The notes under the pieces are model-generated. The model worked only from the letters and a program-made list of their open reading frames with translations, had not been told where the DNA came from and made no database searches. From positions 1-44,993 of the forward strand of contig CAZEBF010000004.1 in the NCBI GenBank assembly GCA_964510235.1: a stretch of 44,993 nucleotides of DNA. Reading direction: 5' to 3'. The translations under genes and the position numbers were made by a program. Positions 32,773 through 40,179 of this stretch are shown here, one piece after another (the first letter of the stretch is position 1; each line of letters opens with the position of its first letter). This DNA is from CAYUUR01 sp964510235 (GTDB lineage Bacteria > Patescibacteriota > Saccharimonadia > Saccharimonadales > CAYUUR01).

Positions 32773-33585
32773 CTAAGGGCGAAGTGTGCCAGCGAAGACT
32801 TGCCACGCCAAGGCTGATTTAGCTACTAAGCTCAAGATCATGTAAGCACGCTCGCCGTAGAGATAGTTGGACCACTTGCCTGTCTTTTTGTATTGCAGGT
32901 ACATGTTGATAGCAAAGCTATTGAAGAAGATGAAGATACTGACGTAAATCCAATACACAAAGGTTGGAATGTTACCGGTGCCATAGACGCTAGCCCCCCA
33001 GACGTAAATGCCAAAGACTATCCACGGCACAATACCTGCCAAACAGCCAATCCAGTACGCCAGCCAGTTTGGTTTTTTCTTGTCTTGGTTGTGTAACTCC
33101 ATAACTAATCCCATCAAGTTCATAATGGCGTCCAGGGCGAAGATCATGATGAGGCTGGATAGATCATAAATGCCGCTGAGCAGCGCGATTGCCACCATCA
33201 TAGTGCTGGCACTCAGACTGTACTCTATCCAACGAACCTTGTTAATGCCTTTAGCGAGGTTAGCTTCATAACGTTTACGATAAACGGTAGCTATGAGCCC
33301 GTGAGCAATTGCCGACATAGCAAAGAACGCCACAATCAAGTACGACATATTAAGATCAAATAATGTCTGCTGTGCAGATGCTAGCACCGGACGACCAACT
33401 GCTTCTGAAGCTAAGCTGTCGAGGGCGAGGAAGTTAGTGACGATTGGAAAGGTTGTAGCAGTGCTCAGAATGAGTACGGCAACCGCTTGCACAGCATGGA
33501 GAATCGCCATGGTGACGTTCCATTTGTAGAGTGTTTGAGTAGTAATTGTTGGTTTTTTTGAATTCTTAGAAGTTGTTTTTGCCAT
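32773..33585 (-). CDS. heliorhodopsin
   Basis: 270 residues from ATG 33585 (MAKTTSKNSKKP). Retinal-binding seven-helix membrane protein. The diagnostic last helix reads YMILSLVAKSALAWQVFAGTL with the Schiff-base Lys at about 256. The third helix RWIEYSLSASTMMVA holds the expected Glu counterion (about 121), and MYLQYKKTGKWSNYLYGERAYM precedes the last helix as in known heliorhodopsins. Known members bind all-trans retinal with N-terminus inside, do not pump protons, and occur in monoderms. No retinal-synthesis gene is in the window, so the chromophore may be imported. A TATAGT box 6 nt upstream implies a leaderless mRNA. Confidence 0.92.
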   Translation of the reverse strand: MAKTTSKNSKKPTITTQTLYKWNVTMAILHAVQAVAVLILSTATTFPIVTNFLALDSLASEAVGRPVLASAQQTLFDLNMSYLIVAFFAMSAIAHGLIATVYRKRYEANLAKGINKVRWIEYSLSASTMMVAIALLSGIYDLSSLIMIFALDAIMNLMGLVMELHNQDKKKPNWLAYWIGCLAGIVPWIVFGIYVWGASVYGTGNIPTFVYWIYVSIFIFFNSFAINMYLQYKKTGKWSNYLYGERAYMILSLVAKSALAWQVFAGTLRP

Positions 33586-33591
33586 GCGCTC

Positions 33592-33597
33592 ACTATA
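33592..33597 (-). promoter_or_regulatory. -10 box, leaderless type, for heliorhodopsin
   Basis: TATAGT on the minus strand, 6 nt before ATG 33585. It rules out the in-frame start at 33603, which lies upstream of it. Confidence 0.45.
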
Positions 33598-33653
33598 GCA
33601 CAAAAACTAGAGTGACTTGTACGAGATGTGGCACATGCCGCGGCCGGTGCGTT

Positions 33654-33753
33654 NNNNNNNNNNNNNNNNNNNNNNNNNNNNNNNNNNNNNNNNNNNNNNN
33701 NNNNNNNNNNNNNNNNNNNNNNNNNNNNNNNNNNNNNNNNNNNNNNNNNNNNN
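33654..33753. other. assembly gap, 100 N
   Basis: Exactly 100 N, placeholder length. It truncates the DUF427 gene. Just beyond it, one frame reads RTGRGMCHISYKSL and stops with TAG at about 33610; whether this belongs to DUF427 or to another gene lost in the gap cannot be told. Confidence 0.95.
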
Positions 33754-33968
33754 GGATAGCTCCAGGCCACGTCTTCGCTCTTCTGATCACCTTGCACAAC
33801 ATTAAAGTACTGGCAGTCGCCTTTCCAAGGGCAAGTGTACGGAGTTGGGCTTTTCTCTAGAAACTCAGATTTTACGGTGCTTGGTGGGAAGTACCAGTTG
33901 CCTTCGATATAAATCAGGTCTTCTTTGTCTGCTTCTGCGATTACGTGATCATTCCAGACTGCTTTCAT
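33754..33968 (-). CDS. DUF427 domain protein, 3' end lost in gap
   Basis: 71 residues visible before the gap. The N-terminus MKAVWNDHVIAEADKEDLIYIEGNWYFPP, then CPWKGDCQYFNVV and EDVAWSY, matches the compact beta-barrel DUF427 family (PF04248), usually about 90-120 residues. Function of the family is unknown. A very strong ribosome-binding site (AAAGGAGGAACT) precedes the ATG. The last 20-40 residues are in the 100-N gap. Confidence 0.85.
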
Positions 33969-33982
33969 AGTTCCTCCTTTAG

Positions 33983-34549
33983 TTAACCTTGGCGGGCGTC
34001 AATTATGCTAAGCATACTAGGGATAGCGATAGGTAAAATGGTGCCGAGGTACTGAACTTTGCTGTCATCGTACTCACATTCAAGTCGTAGAGTAAACGGA
34101 TTTCTGTTCTGCTGCATCGAACCAATATGCTCACTACCCATAGTAATGTCATACTTTTGTGGTAGAAACAGGCTAATCATGTCCACATGACGGCGAAGTA
34201 CACCTAGAGTGTCGCTATCTTCAGCAATTTGACCCATTTGTTGACCATTTACATCGTGAATTTCCCAAATGTCACGTACAAAAGCAGATGACAAACCTTG
34301 CCGCTTGAGTGACGCAATGTGCTTGCCAGTGGCATCAGTGATGTCGTAGGTGGCACTAAAATCAAGCACTTTACGGGCTTTGACGCTAAAGAATAGTTGA
34401 GTTTTGGCTTCGTCGTGATAAAAGTGAATCTCTTCTTTTAGCTTGAAAGCCTTTTGTTTGGCCATACAGACCAGCTGTTCTTGTTCATTATATGTTCGCA
34501 CAACGGCACCGAGTAGCGTAAAGATCTGGCGTTTGACGTGGTATTTCAT
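33983..34549 (-). CDS. LURP-one-related (tubby-like) protein
   Basis: 188 residues. A twelve-strand tubby-like barrel is suggested by alternating strands with the family pattern: KYHVKRQIFTLLGAVVRTY, then VLDFSATYDITDATGKHIASLKRQGL, WEIHDVNGQQMGQIAED, and a C-terminal YDITMGSEHIGSMQQ...YDDSKVQYLG stretch. PF04525 members (and related scramblases) have unclear roles, possibly lipid-linked. It lies 4 nt after the zincin gene and 14 nt before DUF427, probably one transcript. Confidence 0.78.
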   Translation of the reverse strand: MKYHVKRQIFTLLGAVVRTYNEQEQLVCMAKQKAFKLKEEIHFYHDEAKTQLFFSVKARKVLDFSATYDITDATGKHIASLKRQGLSSAFVRDIWEIHDVNGQQMGQIAEDSDTLGVLRRHVDMISLFLPQKYDITMGSEHIGSMQQNRNPFTLRLECEYDDSKVQYLGTILPIAIPSMLSIIDARQG

Positions 34550-34553
34550 GTTC

Positions 34554-34925
34554 TTACTCTAACTCATGAATGCGCTTATGGTCGAGGCCAAAATAATGAG
34601 CCATCTCATGCCAAAGTGTGTGACGGACTTGCTCGTACAGTTCTTCTGGAGTGTTGACGGCATACGCCATCGGCAACTTGAAAAGAGTTATTCTGTCTGG
34701 CAGATATGGCTCACGACCACCACGTGCTGGCAACGGCACGCCTTCGTACAAGCCAAATAAGGTTTGGTTGCAATGTAGCTTGAGCCGCTGGCGTTGTTCT
34801 GCGCTCGGTTGGTCTTCATACGTAATCAGCACGTTTTGCAGTCGCGTGGTGTACTTATTTGGTAATTCATCTAAAGCCCGTGAGATCAGTACATCGTACT
34901 CTTCGTCGGTCGGGGGTGCGACCAT
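34554..34925 (-). CDS. small zincin metallopeptidase (DUF1025/TTHA0227 type)
   Basis: 123 residues. C-terminal HEMAHYFGLDH (H106, E107, H110, H116) is a complete HExxHxxGxxH metzincin-like motif. The remainder matches the minimal PF06262 fold (VLISRALDELPNKY, LFGLYEG, RITLFKLPMAY). No secretion signal. Substrate unknown. The ATG directly follows the lysK stop (TAGATG), giving tight coupling to the synthetase. Confidence 0.87.
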   Translation of the reverse strand: MVAPPTDEEYDVLISRALDELPNKYTTRLQNVLITYEDQPSAEQRQRLKLHCNQTLFGLYEGVPLPARGGREPYLPDRITLFKLPMAYAVNTPEELYEQVRHTLWHEMAHYFGLDHKRIHELE

Positions 34926-36488
34926 CTACGTTTCCTGCCTCAGACGAGCAATCAACCACTGCTGATCCAATGAACTCAAGAACCAGCCGGCTTTGGGCCC
35001 GGACTCTTTGTTGAGTAGTAGCAAGTAGAGTGCTTTAAATGCCTCGCCTGGTTGAATGTTGGCCTGTTCCTTGGCCGTGTAAATCGTTTCATGCATAGCC
35101 TGCCCATCAAGACCATCCTTTTTACTCAGCAAATCAGCCAGGCTACGGACAAACGTGGTCTGGGCCTCTGATATATCAACTTCTGGTAGCGAGTCCTGGA
35201 CCTGGAATTTGACGCTCTCTGGTGCGTACTTACTGAGCCAATTAGCTACATACGGGATTTCTCGCTCCAGGGTTTTGGCCTGTTCTTTAACAATATGCTG
35301 ATAGCCAGTGCGGTTCAGAATATCAATGATTTGATCATGGTTGCCACGAGCTGCCTGGTAGACGCTCACCAGATGATTAAATGGAATGCTGGTGATGGTT
35401 CGCTGAGAGTTAATGGCGCTGGCTACTTTGTATGCACCGGCAAACTGGTGCGGTTGACCAGACACAACTGCTTCTTCTGCTTTAGAAAACTCATCGATCA
35501 CATTATAGAGACCCAGACCGCTATCAAAATAAACGACTTTTTTAGGTAAGTTCCTAAAGACAAAGTAGCGCACAATTTCTGGTGGCATAATCTCGAGAGC
35601 TTGGGCAGGCGTTATCAAGTTACCAATGCTGCTACTCATTTTTTTATTGTCGCCCAGCAGGTTGATAGTGTCGTACGGCAGTGGGAATGGTGGCTCAGCA
35701 TCAAAGACAGTTCGGACAAATTCTACACCGGTATCATAACTGCCGCCTTTAGTAGAATGCTCTTTACCATAAGGCTCGACATCAACACCCCATAGTGCCC
35801 AGCGAGCTGGCCAATCAAGTCGCCAGTTGAGTTTGACGCGCCCATCTGTATAGCTGACGCTGCCTTGCTGGCCGTCTTCATCGACATAGCCAATCGTTTT
35901 TTGGTCTGTATCGATTGATTGATATCGCCATTCGTTGAAGCTCTTATTGTCCGACAAGATCTGGATCGGCATCCAATCATCAGGCAACTTGCGGTTGGCT
36001 ACGCGTTCAAAAATCTCACGTATTTCTTTGCCTTTAGCCACAGCCGCTTCGATCATCGGCACCATCTTGCCATTCTGATATTGGTCTTCGTAGCTGTAGA
36101 TCACTTCCATTTCGATACCCATCTCATGAGCGCGCGCCTGGAACTCTTCACTAAAGTACGTAGCGTAGCTTTTATCGCTACCATCTGGTGCCGGTATGAG
36201 ACAGATTGGCCAACCAACGTATTTCTCGTACTCTTCAGGCAAAAATTCGTAGCGTTTTCTGAGCGGGTCAAAGTTATCGACAAAGTGCAGGTGCCGGACT
36301 TTACGACCGCGTTGCTTGAGACCCCACGCTAAGCCATCGGCCATCAAGACTTCACGAAAATGCCCAATGTGATAACTGGCTGACGGCGAAATGCCGCTCG
36401 AAACCAGCAATTCACCTTCTGGGTGTTGCGCAATAATCTCGTCTACGACGTATTCGAGCCAATATCGGTTTTGTGGTTCTGCTGCCAA
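34926..36488 (-). CDS. lysK: lysyl-tRNA synthetase, class I
   Basis: 520 residues from a TTG start at 36488, preceded by AAAGGA and 6 nt. Class I signatures are present: HIGH at about 40-43 (SASYHIGHFREV) and KMSSS at about 283-287 (GDNKKMSSSIGN), with the class I LysRS landmarks FVDNFDPLRKRYEF, DWPARWALWGVDVEPYGKEHSTKGGSYDTG and a C-terminal helical cage domain. This archaeal-type enzyme replaces the usual bacterial class II LysRS. The frame is open further upstream to an ATG at 36674, but that extension runs through a terminator and into the end of greA, so I reject it. Confidence 0.93.
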   Translation of the reverse strand: MAAEPQNRYWLEYVVDEIIAQHPEGELLVSSGISPSASYHIGHFREVLMADGLAWGLKQRGRKVRHLHFVDNFDPLRKRYEFLPEEYEKYVGWPICLIPAPDGSDKSYATYFSEEFQARAHEMGIEMEVIYSYEDQYQNGKMVPMIEAAVAKGKEIREIFERVANRKLPDDWMPIQILSDNKSFNEWRYQSIDTDQKTIGYVDEDGQQGSVSYTDGRVKLNWRLDWPARWALWGVDVEPYGKEHSTKGGSYDTGVEFVRTVFDAEPPFPLPYDTINLLGDNKKMSSSIGNLITPAQALEIMPPEIVRYFVFRNLPKKVVYFDSGLGLYNVIDEFSKAEEAVVSGQPHQFAGAYKVASAINSQRTITSIPFNHLVSVYQAARGNHDQIIDILNRTGYQHIVKEQAKTLEREIPYVANWLSKYAPESVKFQVQDSLPEVDISEAQTTFVRSLADLLSKKDGLDGQAMHETIYTAKEQANIQPGEAFKALYLLLLNKESGPKAGWFLSSLDQQWLIARLRQET

Positions 36489-36504
36489 AGTGTTTCCTTT
36501 ATCA

Positions 36505-36534
36505 AAAATCTGGGGTAATTGTACCTCAGATTTT
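36505..36534 (-). terminator. intrinsic terminator between greA and lysK
   Basis: Minus strand: AAAATCTGaGGTA, 4-nt loop, TACCcCAGATTTT followed by T residues; a 13-bp stem with one mismatch. It ends 16 nt before the lysK TTG, so it either ends the greA transcript or attenuates lysK. Confidence 0.7.
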
Positions 36535-36552
36535 GTTGATGATCTATGGGCG

Positions 36553-37014
36553 TTAACTAATTTCGACGATTTTGTAAGTTGTTGTTTCGGCCGGGGTAAC
36601 GATTTCAACTTCTTCGCCAAGCTTCTTGCTGATGAGCGCCTTACCAATTGGTGACTCATCAGAGATCTTACCATTCAGTGGGTCAGCTTCGACGGTTCCA
36701 ACTACTTGGAACTGCTTTTGGCGGTTGCTAGCGTCTTTGAGCTTAACGCTCGAGCCAAGCTGAACCTTGCTGTCAGCCTTTGGCTTTTTGATGACTTCGA
36801 CGTTTTGGAGAATGTGTTCAAGTTCTGAAATGCGGCTTTCGACTTGCTCTTGTTCGTTTCGGGCAGAGGTATATTCGGCGTTTTCTGCCAGGTCACCAAA
36901 CTCACGAGCGCTTTTGATTCGTTCTGCTAAATCTGGCCGACGTGAGGTCAACTCGATTAATTCTGCTTCGAGTTCTTTCACCCCATCTTGGGTCAAATGA
37001 AATAATTTCTTCAT
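36553..37014 (-). CDS. greA: transcription elongation factor GreA
   Basis: 153 residues. Rescues backtracked RNA polymerase by stimulating transcript cleavage. The N-terminal coiled coil holds the acidic tip EFGDLAENAEYTSARNEQ, and the C-terminal FKBP-like domain shows GTVEADPLNGKISDESPIGKALISKKLGEEVEI. A leader of about 50 nt ends in GATAGGAGAAAG before the ATG, with TATAAT at 37072-37077. Unlike many genes here, it has a normal leader. Confidence 0.95.
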   Translation of the reverse strand: MKKLFHLTQDGVKELEAELIELTSRRPDLAERIKSAREFGDLAENAEYTSARNEQEQVESRISELEHILQNVEVIKKPKADSKVQLGSSVKLKDASNRQKQFQVVGTVEADPLNGKISDESPIGKALISKKLGEEVEIVTPAETTTYKIVEIS

Positions 37015-37071
37015 AACTTTCTCCTATCTTCTAAGGTCGTGCAACTTGTGTATGTCTTCCGGTTTGGCCCT

Positions 37072-37077
37072 ATTATA
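37072..37077 (-). promoter_or_regulatory. -10 box of greA
   Basis: Perfect TATAAT on the minus strand, about 57 nt before the greA ATG, just after the proS stop. Confidence 0.5.
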
Positions 37078-37082
37078 TCAGA

Positions 37083-38804
37083 CTATTGGGCTGCGACTAG
37101 TTGTTTTACAAAATCTGCAGGCTTAATCAGTTCTACCTCTGAACCTGTGCGCTGCTTGACCTCAATCTGGTCAGTTCCAATAGTTTTTTCACTAATGACT
37201 ACACGATACGGTATACCAATGAGATCAGCGTCGGCGAACTTTTCGCCAGGGCGGACATCACGATCATCATAGAGCACTTCTATACCATTCTTCTGTAATG
37301 ATTCGTATAGCGAGTTTGCAGCTTCTGTAACTTTATTGTCTGCGCCTATTGTCGCGAGGTAGACTCGCGCCGGCGCAATGTTCTCTGGCCACACCAGGCC
37401 GCGGTCATCACTGAGCACTTCTGCAATTGCCGCCATTGTTCGTCCAACGCCAATGCCATAACATCCCATGTAGTACTTCTCTCGTTCACCTGCTTGGTTA
37501 GTGAATTCAGCGTCACGCATAAGGCTCGAGTAATGATGTCCTAGTTGAAAGATATTACCTACCTCAATGCCACGTTTCTCTATGTACTCGCCACCTTGTG
37601 GACTTTTGGCGTTTGATCCAGCTAGAGCAACGTCTGCCTCGATATTAACGCTAAAGTCGCGGTCGATATTGATATTCAACAGATCACGATGCTTCTTGTT
37701 CGCGCCGCCATACATATTCTTTACCGTGCGCAGACTGCTGTCTCCAACGATCACAACTTCACGTTTAGATTGCTTGCCCCGTTTTGGAAAACCAACTGGA
37801 GATATAAACCCTGGAATACTGCCAAGGTCTTTCACAATTTCTTCATCGGTTGCTGCTCGAAGACTCCAGGCATTGGCAACATGCGTCAATTTTGTTTCGT
37901 TGACATCAAGATCACCACGAATCACCACAAGGATGTAGCGATCTGTGCCTTCATCTACGTACAACACGTCCTTGGTCTGTTGCCATAACGGCAGCTTGTG
38001 AAGCTCAACGCCCGCTTCCATGGTTTTACCACGCTCTGCTGCAACCTCTTCAAGCGGCTTGAGTTCATCGTCAAGATTCATATCATCGATTTTAAACTCA
38101 GCGACATCTTCGTGTGCGGCAACACCATGCTTGGCGTCAATAAAGTAGCGACTTTCTCCAATTTTACTTTCAACACAAAACTCATGGCAGTATTCACCGC
38201 CGATGTAGCCGTTGTCTGCCGCTACAACATCCGTTTTGAGCCCTAGTTCTTCAAAGATATCCACATAGGCTTGGCGCATATCTGCATAGATCTGCTTAAA
38301 CTGCTCTTCATTACTAAAGCTATAGGCGTCTTTCATCATGAACTCACGTACACGAAGCAAGCCACCACGTGCTCGCATCTCATCGCGGAATTTGTTCGAG
38401 AACTGGTAAATGTTGAACGGTAGATCCTTGTAGCTGATATTGAACTTCCGTACCAGATCAACTGCCATTTCTTCGGCTGTTCCACCCAAAGCGAATTCGG
38501 CCCCGCGTCGATCAGTTACTTTCATAAGCTCAAAACTAACAGAAGTTGTCCGGTTAGTTTCTTCCCACAGTTCAAGTGGGTGCAATATCGGCATGATTAC
38601 TTCTTGCGCGCCTGCTGCGTTCATGTGCTTTCGAATTACGCCTATAATCTGATCGTGCACTTTGAGCCCAAGCGGCAGCAAGTAGTAGCGACCGGCCGTC
38701 GACTCGCGAATAAAGCCAGCTTGCACAAGCAAGCGATGTGATTGTATCGTTAGGTCTTTGCCTTCTGATTTTGATGTTTTGCCAAATAGTTGAGACATTT
38801 TCAT
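37083..38804 (-). CDS. proS: prolyl-tRNA synthetase (bacterial type with editing domain)
   Basis: 573 residues. Class II core with GTAEEMAVDLVRKFNISYKDLPFNIYQFSNKFRDEMRARGGLLRVREF (motif 2). The inserted editing domain lies between motifs 2 and 3 (about 235-375; YILVVIRGDLDVNETKL, GFISPVGFP), then motif 3 (GCYGIGVGRTMAAIAE) and a C-terminal anticodon-binding domain (VLYDDRDVRPGEKFADADLIGIPYRVVI). The editing domain removes mischarged alanine. A second ATG two codons in (MSQLFGK) is an equally good start. It lies 4 nt after the 125-aa gene. Confidence 0.96.
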   Translation of the reverse strand: MKMSQLFGKTSKSEGKDLTIQSHRLLVQAGFIRESTAGRYYLLPLGLKVHDQIIGVIRKHMNAAGAQEVIMPILHPLELWEETNRTTSVSFELMKVTDRRGAEFALGGTAEEMAVDLVRKFNISYKDLPFNIYQFSNKFRDEMRARGGLLRVREFMMKDAYSFSNEEQFKQIYADMRQAYVDIFEELGLKTDVVAADNGYIGGEYCHEFCVESKIGESRYFIDAKHGVAAHEDVAEFKIDDMNLDDELKPLEEVAAERGKTMEAGVELHKLPLWQQTKDVLYVDEGTDRYILVVIRGDLDVNETKLTHVANAWSLRAATDEEIVKDLGSIPGFISPVGFPKRGKQSKREVVIVGDSSLRTVKNMYGGANKKHRDLLNINIDRDFSVNIEADVALAGSNAKSPQGGEYIEKRGIEVGNIFQLGHHYSSLMRDAEFTNQAGEREKYYMGCYGIGVGRTMAAIAEVLSDDRGLVWPENIAPARVYLATIGADNKVTEAANSLYESLQKNGIEVLYDDRDVRPGEKFADADLIGIPYRVVISEKTIGTDQIEVKQRTGSEVELIKPADFVKQLVAAQ

Positions 38805-38808
38805 GGTC

Positions 38809-39186
38809 TTATCCTATCACACGGCCGGTATTATTAAGTCGAACTCTGGCGTCAGATAGTTTTCTGCTCGTCTTGAGTGCAGCTAAAGCCATTCTGCCAG
38901 AATGATGCATGATACGGCGAGCCGTACGCTCGTATTGCTGGGCACCCTCCGCTAGGTCGCTGCCATACACCTCAACGGCTTCTCTATCGAGTGCGCTAGC
39001 CCACAACACCCCACCTCGTAACTCGCCTACTTTCACTGCTCCAGAAAGTACGTTCCTCGCCAGCAGCTCCGTCTCGATCTCAACTTGTTCGCTCAATTCC
39101 CACTGCAAATCCACCACACCGCGCGCTGCTTCATCCCACCGACTGTCCGAAAGCGCAAACTCTTCTAATGTTTCGATTTCACTCAT
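38809..39186 (-). CDS. hypothetical helical protein upstream of proS
   Basis: 125 residues, no family recognised. Acidic N-terminal half (MSEIETLEEFALSDSRWDEAARGVVDLQWELSEQVEIETE) and basic C-terminal half (TARRIMHHSGRMALAALKTSRKLSDARVRL). Mostly helical by appearance, with no membrane segment. GAGGAC lies before the ATG. The 4-nt spacing to proS implies co-transcription. Confidence 0.6.
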   Translation of the reverse strand: MSEIETLEEFALSDSRWDEAARGVVDLQWELSEQVEIETELLARNVLSGAVKVGELRGGVLWASALDREAVEVYGSDLAEGAQQYERTARRIMHHSGRMALAALKTSRKLSDARVRLNNTGRVIG

Positions 39187-39215
39187 TTTCTTGTCCTCAT
39201 TATCCTTTTGTAAAT

Positions 39216-39245
39216 AAAAAACCTTTGCTGATGTTTTAGCAAAGG
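39216..39245 (-). terminator. intrinsic terminator after the protease genes
   Basis: Minus strand: CCTTTGCT, 8-nt loop, AGCAAAGG, followed by six T. It ends the uppS-M50-CPBP transcript before the 125-aa gene. Confidence 0.75.
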
Positions 39246-39357
39246 GCGAATTTCTTCTGTGTCAATTAAATATACGCCCTAGCAAGTGGGCGGAGTCGGT
39301 AGTTTTGAACCAATGAGTAGTAGTTTCTTCACCATTTCGTGCATAAGTATACAATAT
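39246..39357. other. non-coding stretch with a small hairpin, no gene recognised
   Basis: 112 nt between a terminator and the CPBP gene stop. It holds a 5-bp GC stem (CGCCC...GGGCG, about 39276-39293), a minus-strand TTGACA (about 39261-39266), and an 18-codon minus-strand ORF (MVKKLLLIGSKLPTPPTC). None is convincing as a gene. Confidence 0.3.
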
Positions 39358-40179
39358 CTACAACTTGAAGACAAATAGCGCCATAAAAGCTATGTAGTTC
39401 TTGAGCACGTGCAGCCCAATCGGCGCCCATAACTTGCCTGTTTTGTCCCGGATGTATATCAGCACTAACGACAACAAAAAGGTGTCTATGGCAGCTGTCC
39501 ATAGCGGCGGATTGCCGCTACCAAATTGCAAGTGAGCAATTGCAAATAGCAAGCTGGTTATCAGTACTGCGTAGATCTTTTTGAGATGTTTTTTGAGGCC
39601 AAGGTACAAGAATCCACGCGCCAAAATCTCTTCTGTGACGGGTGGTAGAATCACCAAACTTACGAATACCAATCCAAGTTGAAGTGCGCCGCTAACATCA
39701 CTAAAACCAATGTCCTGCTGCTGGTCTAGATTTACCTGCGGTAAGAAAACATTCACGAGCTGAAGCGTCACCAGCAGTAGCGGCAAGTACATGGCAAGGC
39801 CCAGTAGCGTATAGCTGAGGTCATTCCAATCAGGCTTAGTCAGCCCGAGCATCTTGAGGCCGTTACCGCGTAACTTTAATAAATAGTGCAGGCTGCCTAG
39901 GGTCAGCGCTTCTACCAGAAGAATATAAAAGAACTGTGTCGTGATAGACGAGCCAAGCTGTTCACTCAGTCCGTTACTGCCACCTTGCACGGCGATAACA
40001 AGTCCAAAGCTGATGCCAGCAATCAGTTGTGAGAGTAAGTAAATTGCCACGGTTACCAGTACAGCATCGTAGCCATCCCAGTTAACACCCTTGGTTTGTT
40101 TGGCTTCACGAGAACGTGCTGTGTACCGGACCAACCCAAACAGTGCTACATTAGCAAACAGCAGCCAAAACCAAGCCAC
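39358..40179 (-). CDS. CPBP-family intramembrane metalloprotease (CAAX-type)
   Basis: 273 residues, about seven transmembrane helices. Motif 1 is EE183/184xxxR188 (VTEEILARGFLY) and motif 2 is the His of FAIAHLQFG (about 216), as in Rce1/Abi glutamic-type intramembrane proteases. Bacterial members process small peptides or bacteriocins, or regulate membrane proteins; the target here is unknown. The GTG start abuts the stop of the M50 protease gene (TAAGTG), so two intramembrane proteases are co-translated. Confidence 0.87.
   Translation of the reverse strand: MAWFWLLFANVALFGLVRYTARSREAKQTKGVNWDGYDAVLVTVAIYLLSQLIAGISFGLVIAVQGGSNGLSEQLGSSITTQFFYILLVEALTLGSLHYLLKLRGNGLKMLGLTKPDWNDLSYTLLGLAMYLPLLLVTLQLVNVFLPQVNLDQQQDIGFSDVSGALQLGLVFVSLVILPPVTEEILARGFLYLGLKKHLKKIYAVLITSLLFAIAHLQFGSGNPPLWTAAIDTFLLSLVLIYIRDKTGKLWAPIGLHVLKNYIAFMALFVFKL

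Noticed and set aside
33465..33968. Continuous frame joining DUF427 and heliorhodopsin antisense frames through the N run
   Set aside because: Continuity is an artefact of 100 placeholder N; the sequence after the gap in that frame overlaps the heliorhodopsin start in another phase.
36489..36674. Upstream in-frame extension of lysK to an ATG
   Set aside because: It runs through the terminator stem and the greA 3' end in another frame. A TTG with a well-placed AAAGGA matches the family start.
39276..39310. tRNA or tmRNA-like fragment (GGGCGGAGTCGGTAG...TTGAACC)
   Set aside because: No acceptor or cloverleaf partners are found on either strand; only a 5-bp hairpin.
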